Below, piece after piece: positions 1 to 8,309 of a stretch of 64,000 nucleotides of DNA (positions are counted from its first letter, which is position 1; every line of letters starts with the position of its first letter). Source of the DNA: Profundibacter amoris (lineage in GTDB: Bacteria; Pseudomonadota; Alphaproteobacteria; Rhodobacterales; Rhodobacteraceae); assembly GCF_003544895.1 (NCBI RefSeq), contig NZ_CP032125.1:1192001-1256000 (forward strand). Direction: 5' to 3'. A program made the position numbers and the translations under genes. A model generated the notes under the pieces. That model made no database searches. It saw nothing but the letters and a program-made list of their open reading frames with translations, and was not told the DNA's origin.

Positions 1-101
1 TGGCGGTTTCTCTCCAGTCTGGGTTTCGCAGGGCCACTAGAAGCGGTTTGCGGCGGGAGTCGCAAGGAAAATCATCGCAGATGCAATGAAAATCTGCCCC
101 C

Positions 102-131
102 TTGACCTTGCCGCCCCTGCGTGCAGTCTGA
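102..131 (+). promoter_or_regulatory. Possible promoter of the MoxR gene
   Basis: A TTGACC box at 102-107 is followed by an 18-base spacer and a weak -10-like GTCTGA at 126-131. The stretch CCCTTGACCTT followed by a C-rich spacer closely resembles the sequence upstream of sodB at 13212-13245. The likeness is seen directly; promoter activity is inferred and the -10 box is poor. Confidence 0.3.
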
Positions 132-153
132 TCGGGGAAACGAAAGGGTAAAG

Positions 154-1065
154 ATGGGCCACGACATAACCTCGATTGACGATGTAACGGCGCTGCTGGC
201 CGAACAGGGCTATATCTGCGGCCGCGATCTGGCCACGGTGGTGTTTCTGGCGCTGCGCCTTGGCCGGCCGCTGTTTCTGGAGGGCGAGGCGGGGGTTGGC
301 AAGACCGAAATCGCCAAGGCCATTTCCGCCGCGCTGGGCCGTCGCCTGATCCGGTTGCAATGTTACGAGGGGCTGGATGCATCCAGCGCCGTCTATGAAT
401 GGAACTTTGCCGCACAAATGGTGGCAATTCGCACCGCCGAAGCGGTCGAGGGCACGGACCGCGAAGCACTGGTGGACGAGCTGTTTTCCGAACGCTACCT
501 GATCCGCCGCCCGCTGCTCGAGGCAATGAGCCCGCAGCCAGGTGGTGCGCCCGTGTTGCTGATTGACGAGCTGGACCGCACGGACGAGCCGTTCGAGGCC
601 TTCCTGCTGGAAGCGCTGTCCGATTTTCAGGTCACTATCCCCGAACTGGGCACCATCAAGGCGCCAGAACCGCCCATTGTGATCCTGACCTCCAACCGCA
701 CCCGCGAAGTGCATGATGCCCTGAAACGCCGCTGCCTCTATCACTGGGTCGAATACCCGACGTTCGAACGCGAACTTGAAATCCTGCAAGCCCGCGCGCC
801 AGAGGCGAGTGCTGCGCTATCGCGCGAGGTGGTCGCTTTTGTCCAGCGGCTGCGCACCGAGGATCTGTTCAAGAAACCCGGCGTGGCCGAAACCATCGAC
901 TGGGCAAAATGCCTGCTGGCGCTGGATGTGATTGATCTGTCGCCCGATGTCATCGCCGACACCTTGGGCGCGATCCTGAAATATCAGGACGACATCCAGA
1001 AAATCGCCAGTGGCGAAATCGCCAAAATCCTGAACGACGCCAAGGCCTCGCTCGATACGGCCTGA
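154..1065 (+). CDS. MoxR-family AAA+ ATPase
   Basis: A 303-residue ATPase of the MoxR branch of AAA+ proteins, which act as chaperones that insert cofactors or activate enzymes, usually together with a von Willebrand A (CoxE-type) partner. Walker A is GEAGVGKTE near residue 44 and Walker B is LLIDELDR near residue 136, followed by a sensor-like LTSNRTRE. The ATG at 154 is chosen over an in-frame start 33 bases upstream because GAAAGGG lies just before it and the family alignment begins near here. No VWA gene follows: the next gene lies on the other strand beyond a palindromic insertion, so the partner is elsewhere or lost. The substrate cannot be deduced. Confidence 0.88.
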   Translation: MGHDITSIDDVTALLAEQGYICGRDLATVVFLALRLGRPLFLEGEAGVGKTEIAKAISAALGRRLIRLQCYEGLDASSAVYEWNFAAQMVAIRTAEAVEGTDREALVDELFSERYLIRRPLLEAMSPQPGGAPVLLIDELDRTDEPFEAFLLEALSDFQVTIPELGTIKAPEPPIVILTSNRTREVHDALKRRCLYHWVEYPTFERELEILQARAPEASAALSREVVAFVQRLRTEDLFKKPGVAETIDWAKCLLALDVIDLSPDVIADTLGAILKYQDDIQKIASGEIAKILNDAKASLDTA

Positions 1066-1080
1066 CTTCTTCTTGCCGGA

Positions 1081-1190
1081 AGCAAATCCAATCAAATTGA
1101 ATCCACTCAACACCCCGAACGCATTTTCTTGCGCAAACGCTGCCTCGGGGTGCTGTGTGAATACATGATTCTGAATGGATTGGATGCGCT
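1081..1190. mobile_element. 110-bp palindromic MITE-like element, copy A
   Basis: Begins AGCAAATCC and ends GGATGCGCT, with imperfect terminal inverted repeats (11 of 13 outer positions pair) and a partly decayed central stem (ACACCCCGA / TCGGGGTG). About 91 percent identical by eye (10 differences in 110) to copy B at 59967-60076. The flanks CTTCTTCTTGCCGGA (1066-1080) and AAATACCTGCGCCGCAGGC (1193-1211) are contiguous in an uninterrupted relative at 5233-5265, so this copy sits inside a pre-existing intergenic motif. It encodes no protein; movement by a transposase supplied in trans is inferred. Confidence 0.75.
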
Positions 1191-1262
1191 TTAAATACCT
1201 GCGCCGCAGGCAACGGCGAGCCCCGTCAGGGGCGAGCCCGGGGCGACCGCGTCAGCGGGCGC
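1191..1262. repeat. Cluster of short hairpins, remainder of an intergenic motif
   Basis: Contains CCTGCGCCGCAGG (1198-1210), GCCCCGTCAGGGGC and CCGCGTCAGCGG, three small GC-rich inverted repeats in a row. It is the right half of the intergenic motif interrupted by the 110-bp element. No coding potential is seen. Function unknown; transcript-end processing is one possibility. Confidence 0.4.
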
Positions 1263-1277
1263 AAAACCTGCCGCAAA

Positions 1278-1508
1278 TCACGCCCGTTTCAATCGCGCCG
1301 CCCGTCCACCACGGCGCTTCACCACCAATGGCTTGCGTGCGTCCAGCTCGGCCATAATCGTTGCCCGCTCGCTCTCGTCCATCACCGACCAGCGCGAAAT
1401 CTCGTCCATGCTGCGATAACACCCCGTGCACAACCGCGCCTCGGGGTGGATTACGCAAATGTTGACGCAAGGCGATTGCACCTCGTCGCGTTTCCAGACC
1501 TTATCCAT
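1278..1508 (-). CDS. DUF1289 small cysteine-rich protein
   Basis: A 76-residue protein with four cysteines (C14, C18, C27, C30) in the pattern SPCVNIC...LCTGCYRS followed by EISRW and MDESER, which is the DUF1289 signature; the cysteines probably bind a metal. The C-terminus is basic (RRGGRAARLKRA). Its ATG overlaps the end of ruvX by eight bases (ATGGATAA), so it is the third gene of a leftward ccmI-ruvX-DUF1289 operon with translational coupling. The biochemical role of DUF1289 is unknown. Confidence 0.85.
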   Translation of the reverse strand: MDKVWKRDEVQSPCVNICVIHPEARLCTGCYRSMDEISRWSVMDESERATIMAELDARKPLVVKRRGGRAARLKRA

Positions 1509-1977
1509 CCCGTTTCAAATGCCCCAGACGGTCCATCACCCCTTGCAGGATGTATCCGGCCGCCACATGGTCGATCACCTCGGCCCTTCGTGCCCGCGAA
1601 GTATCGGCCTCCAGCAACGCACGTTCGGCGGCCACCGTGGACAGGCGTTCGTCCCAGAACCCGATCGGCAGATCGGTCAGGCGCGACAGGTTGCGGGCAA
1701 AGGCGCGGGTCGACTGGCAGCGTGGCCCTTCGGAGCCATCCATATTGCGCGGCAATCCCAACACGAATCCGCCCAGATTACGTTCGGTGGCGATTTCCAG
1801 CAGGCGTGCTGCATCCACGCCGAATTTCTTGCGCTTGACGGTTTCCAGCGGGGTGGCAACGGTCAGAAAATTGTCCGACACGGCAACCCCGATGGTCTTG
1901 GTCCCCAGATCCAGCCCCGCAAGCGCGCGCATCGGCGGCAGGGCGGCGGCGAAATCCTCGATCGCGTCATAGATCAT
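1501..1977 (-). CDS. ruvX: RuvX/YqgF, RNase H-fold putative pre-16S rRNA nuclease
   Basis: A 158-residue protein of the YqgF family, linked to processing of the 16S rRNA 5' end and once called a Holliday junction resolvase. The first strand GLDLGTKTIGVAVSD near residue 22 carries the catalytic Asp of the RNase H fold; VLGLPRNMDGSEG and WDERLSTVAAER carry the conserved middle and late motifs. The start overlaps the ccmI stop as ATGA (1974-1977), so the two are translationally coupled. Length is normal for the family. Confidence 0.93.
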   Translation of the reverse strand: MIYDAIEDFAAALPPMRALAGLDLGTKTIGVAVSDNFLTVATPLETVKRKKFGVDAARLLEIATERNLGGFVLGLPRNMDGSEGPRCQSTRAFARNLSRLTDLPIGFWDERLSTVAAERALLEADTSRARRAEVIDHVAAGYILQGVMDRLGHLKRDG

Positions 1978-3203
1978 TCAGCCACACCGGCCCGCACCGC
2001 CGCAGCCTGCACAGTTTCCAGTGCGGCACTGTCACCGGCAAAGACCTGCTGTGCCTCGCCCCAGATTCTTGCCGCACGGTCCTTGTCGCCCAGCACACCC
2101 AATGCGCCGATCAACTGCGCCCATTCCTGCGCGCTGCCACCTTCGCTTGCCAGTCGCTCGGACAGTTGTGAAACCATGTTCTGGATCATATCCTGACGTT
2201 CTTCGGCGGTCATCTCCGAAGCCGCCGCCACCGCCCCTGCATCCGGCCCTGCCAAACCGCCACCGCCACGCATCATCGGTGGCACGCGGTAATCCACACC
2301 GGCAAAGGCTGCCGCGTCCTCGATCTGGGCGATGATGGGTTGCATCCACGGATCATTCGGATTGCTGGCCTCAAGCAGGTCCTTCCAGATGCGGAAGGTC
2401 ACATCGGGACGCCCGTTCTGGGCAAACATCAGACCCGAATAATACAGTGCCTTGCCGTTTTCCGGATCAAGGGTCAGCGCCTTTTTCAATGCGCCCTCGG
2501 CCTCTGGCGAAACATATCCACCGGCGGCCACGATCATCAGATCGGCCAGGTCGGCATAATCATCGGCGGTGGCATCCGCCCCCTTGATTTCGATCACCCG
2601 CTGGTGCGCCCGATAGGCGGCGGTGTAATTCCCCAGCGCGGCCTCGTTTCCGGCCAGCAATTCATGCCCCTTCAAATCATCAGGCCGTGCGGCAACGGCT
2701 GTGCGCAGCTTGGCCACCAATTCCTTTTGACGCGGATCGACATCTACGGCCATTGGCGGCACCTGTGCCTCGATCTCGGCTTGCGACGGGCGGCTCTCGC
2801 GGGCCTGCTCGGCCTCGGCTATACGCAGTTTTAACGGCAGATCAGGATAGCCCGGCGCCCCGATCTTCTGGTAAACCCCGACCGATGCGGCCAGCAACAC
2901 CAGTGATGCCAGAATGGCGCCATAGGTCATTGCCTTTGGCGCGCGATGCACCTCTTCGGCCGCCTGCAAGGCCTTATCCGTATCCAGAATCCGGCGCGAC
3001 ACCTCGGTCTTGATCCGCGCGGCTTCTTCCTTGGACACCACGCCCCGTTCCAGATCGCGCTCGACCCCGGCCAACTGGTCGCGGTATACCTGCAAATCAT
3101 ATTCGGCGGCGGCCACCCCCGTATCCCGCCCGCGCAATAGCGCCAATGCCAGCAGTGCAGCCACTACAAGAATAAGCACGCCAATCACAATCCAGAACAC
3201 CAT
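1974..3203 (-). CDS. ccmI: Cytochrome c maturation protein CcmI
   Basis: A 409-residue inner-membrane protein of cytochrome c maturation system I that presents apocytochrome c to the heme ligation machinery. The N-terminus MVFWIVIGVLILVVAALLAL is a membrane segment, followed by a cytoplasmic coiled region (AEYDLQVYRDQLAGVERDLE) typical of CcmI. A second membrane segment near residue 97 (MTYGAILASLVLLAASVGVY) leads to a periplasmic TPR domain and an Ala/Gly-rich linker. The ATG at 3203 is preferred to an upstream start because it begins at the membrane segment and follows AAAGGCG. It lies far from ccmABCDG (35.3-38.1 kb), a usual arrangement in alphaproteobacteria. Confidence 0.92.
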   Translation of the reverse strand: MVFWIVIGVLILVVAALLALALLRGRDTGVAAAEYDLQVYRDQLAGVERDLERGVVSKEEAARIKTEVSRRILDTDKALQAAEEVHRAPKAMTYGAILASLVLLAASVGVYQKIGAPGYPDLPLKLRIAEAEQARESRPSQAEIEAQVPPMAVDVDPRQKELVAKLRTAVAARPDDLKGHELLAGNEAALGNYTAAYRAHQRVIEIKGADATADDYADLADLMIVAAGGYVSPEAEGALKKALTLDPENGKALYYSGLMFAQNGRPDVTFRIWKDLLEASNPNDPWMQPIIAQIEDAAAFAGVDYRVPPMMRGGGGLAGPDAGAVAAASEMTAEERQDMIQNMVSQLSERLASEGGSAQEWAQLIGALGVLGDKDRAARIWGEAQQVFAGDSAALETVQAAAVRAGVAE

Positions 3204-3426
3204 AGGGTTTTCGCCTTTCGTTAAAATCCGCCCCCCGTGTATCGTGAAATCGGCCAGCGCAAAAGGGTGAAACCGCCGCAGGCAGATCACAGATACGACA
3301 GCACCTGCAAATTGCGGATATGTCGCATATTTTCCCCATTGTGCCGCAGGCGTGCGCGGCTAAAGTCGTGTTGCGTATCAATACTGTGGTGCAGGGGCCG
3401 CTATGCCCCTTTAGGGGATTCGAGAT

Positions 3427-4674
3427 ATGAGACGTTATTCCGCATTTGCCATCGCCCGCGAGGCCCTGCGTTACCATTCCGGCTGGGGCAAGGCGTGGCG
3501 TTCCCCCGAACCCAAGAAATCCTATGACGTGGTGATCGTCGGGGCAGGTGGGCACGGGCTGGCTACGGCCTATTATCTGGGCAAGAATTTCGGCATCACC
3601 AATGTGGCGATCCTTGAAAAAGGCTGGCTGGGCGGCGGCAATACAGGCCGCAACACCACCATCATCCGCAGCAACTACCTGCAAGACCCGTCAGCCGCGA
3701 TCTATGAAAAGGCCCGCAGCCTGTATGAAACCATGTCGCAGGACCTGAACATGAATGTCATGTTCAGCCCGCGCGGCGTGATGATGCTGGCCCAGACCCA
3801 ACACGAAATCCGTGGCTTTCAGCGCACCGCACAGGCCAACGCCTTTCAGGGGGTGAAAACCGAATTCATCAGCCCGCAGCGGGTCAAGGAACTTGTGCCG
3901 ATCATGAATATCTCCGGCCCGCGCTACCCTGTTCTGGGCGCGCTGTGGCAGGAACGTGCGGGAACGGCCCGCCATGATGCGGTGGCATGGGCCTATGCGC
4001 GCGCCTGTTCCGGCATGGGCATGGACATCATCCAGAAATGCGAGGTCACGGCGGTGAACCAGTCAAACGGACAGGTCACCGGTGTTGAAACCACCCGCGG
4101 CCCGATCGGTTGCAAGAAGCTGGGGATACTGGTGGCCGGCAATTCCGGCGATCTGGCGCGTATGGCGGGGTTCCGTCTGCCGATGGAAAGCGTCGCCCTT
4201 CAGGCGCTAGTGTCCGAGCCGATCAAACCCTGCCTTGACGTGGTGGTGATGGCCAACACGGTGCATGGCTATATCTCGCAATCGGACAAGGGCGAATTCG
4301 TGATTGGTGGCGGCACGGATATGTTCAACAACTACACCCAGCGCGGATCCTTCCATCATATCGAGGAAACAGTGCGCGCACTGGTCGAAACCTTCCCGAT
4401 GATTTCCCGTATGAAAATGATGCGCCAGTGGGGCGGGATTGTCGATGTGACAGGGGACCGCTCGCCGATCATCTCGACCACGCCGCTGGGCAACTGCTTT
4501 ATCAACGGCGGCTGGGGCACGGGAGGGTTCAAATCCATTCCGGGATCGGGCTGGGCGATGGCGGAAATGATGGCCAACGGGCAACCGGGACCGCTATGCG
4601 CCGAATTCGGGCTGGACCGCTTCGCCGAGGGGCGGTTCATTGATGAAAGCGTTGCGGCGGGGGTGGCTCACTGA
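3427..4674 (+). CDS. soxB: Sarcosine oxidase subunit beta
   Basis: A 415-residue flavoprotein, the catalytic subunit of heterotetrameric sarcosine oxidase, which oxidises sarcosine to glycine with transfer of the methyl carbon to tetrahydrofolate. The FAD-binding VVIVGAGGHGLATAYYLG lies near residue 36, followed by LEKGWLGGGNTGRNTTIIRS, where the conserved His/Ser-rich flavin attachment region of this family lies. First gene of soxBDAG. The leader has a GGGGC-N6-GCCCC hairpin (3394-3409) just before the start; its meaning is unclear. Intergenic 3204-3426 separates it from divergent ccmI and must hold both promoters. Confidence 0.96.
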   Translation: MRRYSAFAIAREALRYHSGWGKAWRSPEPKKSYDVVIVGAGGHGLATAYYLGKNFGITNVAILEKGWLGGGNTGRNTTIIRSNYLQDPSAAIYEKARSLYETMSQDLNMNVMFSPRGVMMLAQTQHEIRGFQRTAQANAFQGVKTEFISPQRVKELVPIMNISGPRYPVLGALWQERAGTARHDAVAWAYARACSGMGMDIIQKCEVTAVNQSNGQVTGVETTRGPIGCKKLGILVAGNSGDLARMAGFRLPMESVALQALVSEPIKPCLDVVVMANTVHGYISQSDKGEFVIGGGTDMFNNYTQRGSFHHIEETVRALVETFPMISRMKMMRQWGGIVDVTGDRSPIISTTPLGNCFINGGWGTGGFKSIPGSGWAMAEMMANGQPGPLCAEFGLDRFAEGRFIDESVAAGVAH

Positions 4675-4880
4675 TGGCGCTTCATTTGCTCAAGCTCTTG
4701 TCGAAGGACTGCAATCTGTTTCGCGTTTGCTATTGCGTCGGTTTTGCGTGGTTTAGTCCAGTATTGTTCTTCATCCGGTTTTCTAAGGAAAGAATCGAAG
4801 AGCGAGTAGAATATAATCTCGAAAACAAGCGAAAAGACTCCGGCCAAAATTTCCATCGAATTGAAATAGGAATGAAACAT
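4668..4880 (-). CDS. Possible small membrane protein, antisense within the sox operon
   Basis: A 70-residue frame on the strand opposite the sox genes. It has a hydrophobic stretch (EILAGVFSLVFEIIFYSLFD) followed by a charged tail ending VLRQELEQMKRHQ, which looks like one membrane segment plus a short coiled coil. An internal ATG at 4856 would start directly at the hydrophobic segment. No clear ribosome binding site is seen for either start. The DNA of 4675-4900 is clearly AT-richer than soxB and soxD. A rightward frame (4674-4913) covers the same DNA, so which, if either, is translated is uncertain. No family recognised. Confidence 0.4.
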   Translation of the reverse strand: MFHSYFNSMEILAGVFSLVFEIIFYSLFDSFLRKPDEEQYWTKPRKTDAIANAKQIAVLRQELEQMKRHQ

Positions 4881-4906
4881 AAGTTTTCAATACAAGGACG
4901 GCAAAT

Positions 4907-5230
4907 ATGCTAATCCTAACCTGCCCATACTGCGGCGTGGCAGCCGAAGAAACCGAACTCCATGCGGGCGGCGAGGCCCATCTGACCCGCTTTGGCACAG
5001 GCGCCTCGGACGAAGATCTGCAATCCTACCTGTTCTATCGCAAAAACCCCAAGGGCGTGCATTTTGAACGCTGGCGGCATAGCAACGGCTGCGGAAAATG
5101 GTTCCACGCCGCCCGCTGCACCATGACGCTGGAAGTGTTCGGCACCTACAGCGCCCAGACCACACAGCCGCCCGCCGACCTGATCAAAAAGATCAAACAA
5201 AAACGCCCCGATTGGGAGGGCTGGACATGA
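4907..5230 (+). CDS. soxD: Sarcosine oxidase subunit delta
   Basis: A 107-residue subunit with the zinc-binding start MLILTCPYCG and a second pair of metal ligands in the NGCGKWFHAARC region (two cysteines and a histidine), as in SoxD structures where one Zn is bound. It joins the beta and alpha subunits of tetrameric sarcosine oxidase. AAGGA precedes the ATG by eight bases. The 232-base gap from soxB is unusual, because soxB and soxD normally lie close together; the gap is AT-rich and holds a possible foreign ORF. Confidence 0.95.
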   Translation: MLILTCPYCGVAAEETELHAGGEAHLTRFGTGASDEDLQSYLFYRKNPKGVHFERWRHSNGCGKWFHAARCTMTLEVFGTYSAQTTQPPADLIKKIKQKRPDWEGWT

Positions 5231-5232
5231 GC

Positions 5233-5265
5233 CTTCTTCTTGCCCGAAATACCTGCGCCGCAGGC
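5233..5265. repeat. Uninterrupted copy of an intergenic motif
   Basis: CTTCTTCTTGCCCGAAATA followed by CCTGCGCCGCAGGC, ending in a short hairpin. The same sequence, split by the 110-bp element, is found at 1066-1080 plus 1193-1211. A related motif in the other orientation lies at 35218-35249 (GCCTCCGGCGGGGATATTTA). I recall similar motifs as common between genes in Rhodobacterales, which is recollection rather than a search. It lies between soxD and soxA. Confidence 0.5.
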
Positions 5266-5297
5266 TCCGGCCCCTCCATCTGCACAAGGCTTGAAAA

Positions 5298-8200
5298 ATG
5301 AGCACCCGCATCCCCAACATGGGCCGTTTCCTGAACAAAGCCGCCCCCGTCACCTTTACCTTCAATGGCCAGTCTCTTGGCGGCTACCTCGGCGACACGC
5401 TGGCCTCGGCCCTTTTGGCCAATGACCAGATGCTGATGGGCCGCTCGTTCAAATACCACCGCCCGCGCGGCGCGCTGGCCAGCGGCGGGGAAGAACCCAA
5501 CGCGCTGGTGAACATGGGCCACGGCGCGCGGTTCGAGCCGAACCAGCGCAGCACCACCACCGAATTGTTCGACGGGCTAAACGCCACATCGCAAAACCAC
5601 TGGCCCAGCCTGAATTTCGACGTGGGCGTGGTGAACAACTATGCCGCCCGCTTCCTGCCCGCCGGGTTCTATTATAAAACCTTCATGTTCCCGCGGGTGG
5701 CATGGAAACACCTGTTCGAACCGATCGTGCGCCACTCTGCCGGTCTTGGTAAACCGCCAAAGGAACGCGATGCGGACCGCTACGAGCATTTCTATTTCTT
5801 CACCGATGTGCTGGTGGTTGGCGGCGGTATCGCGGGTCTGCAAGCCGCACTTGCTGCCGCGCAATCCGGTGCCAAAGTGCTGCTGATCAAGCAAACCGCC
5901 CATTGGGGCGGCCGCGCTCCGGTGGACGGGGCGGAAATTGACGGCAAACCCGCCGAAGACTGGGTTGCGCAGACACTGGCCACATTGCAAGCCATGGACA
6001 ACGTCACCATCCGCACCCGCACCTCGGGCGCTGGCGTTTACGATCACGGCTATGCGCTGGGCTATGAACAGATCACCGACCACGCGCCCGATACCGATGC
6101 CCCGCGCCACCGGCTGTGGCGGATCAGGGCGAAACAGATCATCACCGCCACCGGTGCGATTGAACGCAGCCTGTCCTTTGCGGGCAACGATATCCCCGGC
6201 GTGATGTTGGCCTCTGCCGTGCGCGATTATCTGGTGAACTGGGGCGTGGCCGTGGGGCAGCGCACCGTGGTGGTCACCAACAATGACGACGCTTACCGCA
6301 CTGCAATTGCGTTGAAACAGGCGGGATTGGACGTGCCCGCCATTATCGACGCCCGTCCGCTGGTTGACAGCGACTTGCCCAATCAGGCCCGCGCCCTGGG
6401 TATCGAGGTGCGCGAGGGCCGCGCTATTGCCAAGGTCAAGGGCGGTAAACGGGTGACCGGCGTGGACGTCTGCCTGCAAGATGGCGACGGCGGCGCGCGC
6501 GAGGAAATCAAATGCGATTGCGTGGCGATGTCCGGCGGGTGGTCCCCCGTGGTGCACCTGTGGTCCCATTGCGGCGGCAAGCTGAACTGGATCAATGATC
6601 AGGCCCATTTCGCCCCCGACCCTAAACGCCCGCCCACCGGTGCCGATGGGCAAGGTTTCGTGCTGACCGCCGGCATCGCCAGCGGCGCGATGGACACGCC
6701 CGAAGTGCTGAAAGATGCTCACGCGGCAGGCAAATCCGCCGCCAAAGCGGCAGGGTTCACGCCGAAAAGGGCGGGGCCGCCAAAGGCGCGCCCGACCGAT
6801 GAGGCATTGATGGCCCCCGTCTGGATCATGCCCGCCAAAGCCACGCCGGAACTGCGCGCCAAAATGTGGCTGGATTTCCAAAATGATGTGAAGGTTTCGG
6901 ACGTGCAGCTTGCCGCCCGCGAAGGCTATGCCAGTGTCGAGCACACAAAACGCTATACCACTCTTGGCATGGCAACGGATCAGGGTAAACTGAGCAATAT
7001 CAACGGATTGGCCGTGTTGTCCGATGCGCTGGGCCAGCCCATTCCGCAAACCGGCACCACCACCTTTCGCCCGCCCTACACCCCGATCTCCATGGGCGCG
7101 ATTGCCGGCGAGGCACGCGGCGACATCTTCCAGCCCCTGCGCCGCACCCCGATGCACGACTGGCATGTGGAACAGGGCGCCTATATGGAACCTGTCGGCC
7201 AGTGGCGCCGCCCCTATTGCTATCCGCGCGATGGCGAAACCCACGAGCAAGCCGTGGCGCGCGAGGTCAATAACACCCGCAACAATCTGGGCCTGCTCGA
7301 TGCCTCGACCCTTGGCAAAATCATCGTCAAGGGGCCGGATGCGGGCAGGTTCCTCGACATGCTTTACACCAACATGATGTCCACCTTGAAACCGGGGCGC
7401 TGCCGCTACGGGCTGATGTGCAATGAAAACGGGTTCCTGATGGATGACGGCGTGGTGGCGCGGATCGATGACGACACCTTCCTGTGCCACACCACATCCG
7501 GCGGGGCAGACCACATTCATGCGTGGATGGAGGAATGGCTGCAAACCGAATGGTGGGACTGGAAAGTTTACGTTGCCTATGTGACCGAACAACTGGCACA
7601 GGTCGCTGTGGTTGGCCCCAACGCCCGCAAACTGTTGGAGAAACTGGGCGGCATGGATGTCTCGAAAGAGGCGCTGACGTTCATGGGCTGGGCGGATGGA
7701 AGCATCGGCAGTTTTGACGTGCGTGCCTACCGGATTTCGTTTTCCGGCGAGCTGTCCTATGAAATCGCCGTGCCCGCCTCGCAGGGCCGCGCGTTCTGGG
7801 ATGCGCTGCTTGCGGCGGGCGAGGAATTCGGCGCGATGGCCTATGGCACCGAGGCGCTGCATATCATGCGGGCCGAAAAGGGCTTTATCATGATCGGGGA
7901 CGAAACCGACGGCACCGTGATCCCGCAGGATCTGGGGCTGCATTGGGCGATCTCGAAAAAGAAAGACGATTTCCTTGGCAAACGCGCCCAGCAGCGCCCG
8001 CATATGGCAGACCCGGACCGCTGGCAATTGGTCGGGCTGGAAACGCTGGATGGCTCGGTCTTGCCGGACGGGGCCTATGCGCTGGCCGAGGGGGAAAACG
8101 CCAACGGGCAGCGCAATATGCAGGGGCGGGTCACGTCAACCTACCATTCGCCCACACTGGAGCGTGGCATCGCCATGGGACTTGTGCTGCACGGGCCTGA

Positions 8201-8309
8201 CCGGATGGGCGAGGTGATCGAATTCGGTCTGATCGACGGCACTACGGTTCCCGCGAAAATCGTTGATCCGGTGTTCTATGACAAAGAAGGGGAGAAGCAA
8301 AATGTCTAA
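5298..8309 (+). CDS. soxA: Sarcosine oxidase subunit alpha
   Basis: A 1003-residue subunit with the expected architecture. The N-terminal ferredoxin-like segment is FNGQSLGGYLGDTLASALLA (about residues 19-38). A Rossmann domain starts at VLVVGGGIAGLQAALAAAQS near residue 171 and binds NAD. A C-terminal aminomethyltransferase (GcvT-like) domain starts near residue 615 (WHVEQGAYMEPVGQWRRP) and binds tetrahydrofolate, which accepts the methylene group released from sarcosine. Full length. Its last codons overlap soxG by eight bases (ATGTCTAA). A long antisense frame over this gene is a GC-rich shadow. Confidence 0.97.
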   Translation: MSTRIPNMGRFLNKAAPVTFTFNGQSLGGYLGDTLASALLANDQMLMGRSFKYHRPRGALASGGEEPNALVNMGHGARFEPNQRSTTTELFDGLNATSQNHWPSLNFDVGVVNNYAARFLPAGFYYKTFMFPRVAWKHLFEPIVRHSAGLGKPPKERDADRYEHFYFFTDVLVVGGGIAGLQAALAAAQSGAKVLLIKQTAHWGGRAPVDGAEIDGKPAEDWVAQTLATLQAMDNVTIRTRTSGAGVYDHGYALGYEQITDHAPDTDAPRHRLWRIRAKQIITATGAIERSLSFAGNDIPGVMLASAVRDYLVNWGVAVGQRTVVVTNNDDAYRTAIALKQAGLDVPAIIDARPLVDSDLPNQARALGIEVREGRAIAKVKGGKRVTGVDVCLQDGDGGAREEIKCDCVAMSGGWSPVVHLWSHCGGKLNWINDQAHFAPDPKRPPTGADGQGFVLTAGIASGAMDTPEVLKDAHAAGKSAAKAAGFTPKRAGPPKARPTDEALMAPVWIMPAKATPELRAKMWLDFQNDVKVSDVQLAAREGYASVEHTKRYTTLGMATDQGKLSNINGLAVLSDALGQPIPQTGTTTFRPPYTPISMGAIAGEARGDIFQPLRRTPMHDWHVEQGAYMEPVGQWRRPYCYPRDGETHEQAVAREVNNTRNNLGLLDASTLGKIIVKGPDAGRFLDMLYTNMMSTLKPGRCRYGLMCNENGFLMDDGVVARIDDDTFLCHTTSGGADHIHAWMEEWLQTEWWDWKVYVAYVTEQLAQVAVVGPNARKLLEKLGGMDVSKEALTFMGWADGSIGSFDVRAYRISFSGELSYEIAVPASQGRAFWDALLAAGEEFGAMAYGTEALHIMRAEKGFIMIGDETDGTVIPQDLGLHWAISKKKDDFLGKRAQQRPHMADPDRWQLVGLETLDGSVLPDGAYALAEGENANGQRNMQGRVTSTYHSPTLERGIAMGLVLHGPDRMGEVIEFGLIDGTTVPAKIVDPVFYDKEGEKQNV

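Noticed and set aside
4501-4530. GGTTCAAATCC, resembling a tRNA T-arm
   Set aside because: It lies inside soxB and no acceptor, D or anticodon stems surround it.
4674-4913. Rightward 79-codon frame between soxB and soxD
   Set aside because: Overlaps the leftward candidate; odd composition without a plausible domain, and it runs over the soxD ribosome binding site. Kept out of the features but not fully excluded.
5577-8027. 816-codon leftward open frame over soxA
   Set aside because: It is antisense to a full-length sarcosine oxidase alpha gene; its sequence is rich in His, Gly, Gln and Arg as expected of a shadow of GC-rich coding DNA, with no recognisable domain.
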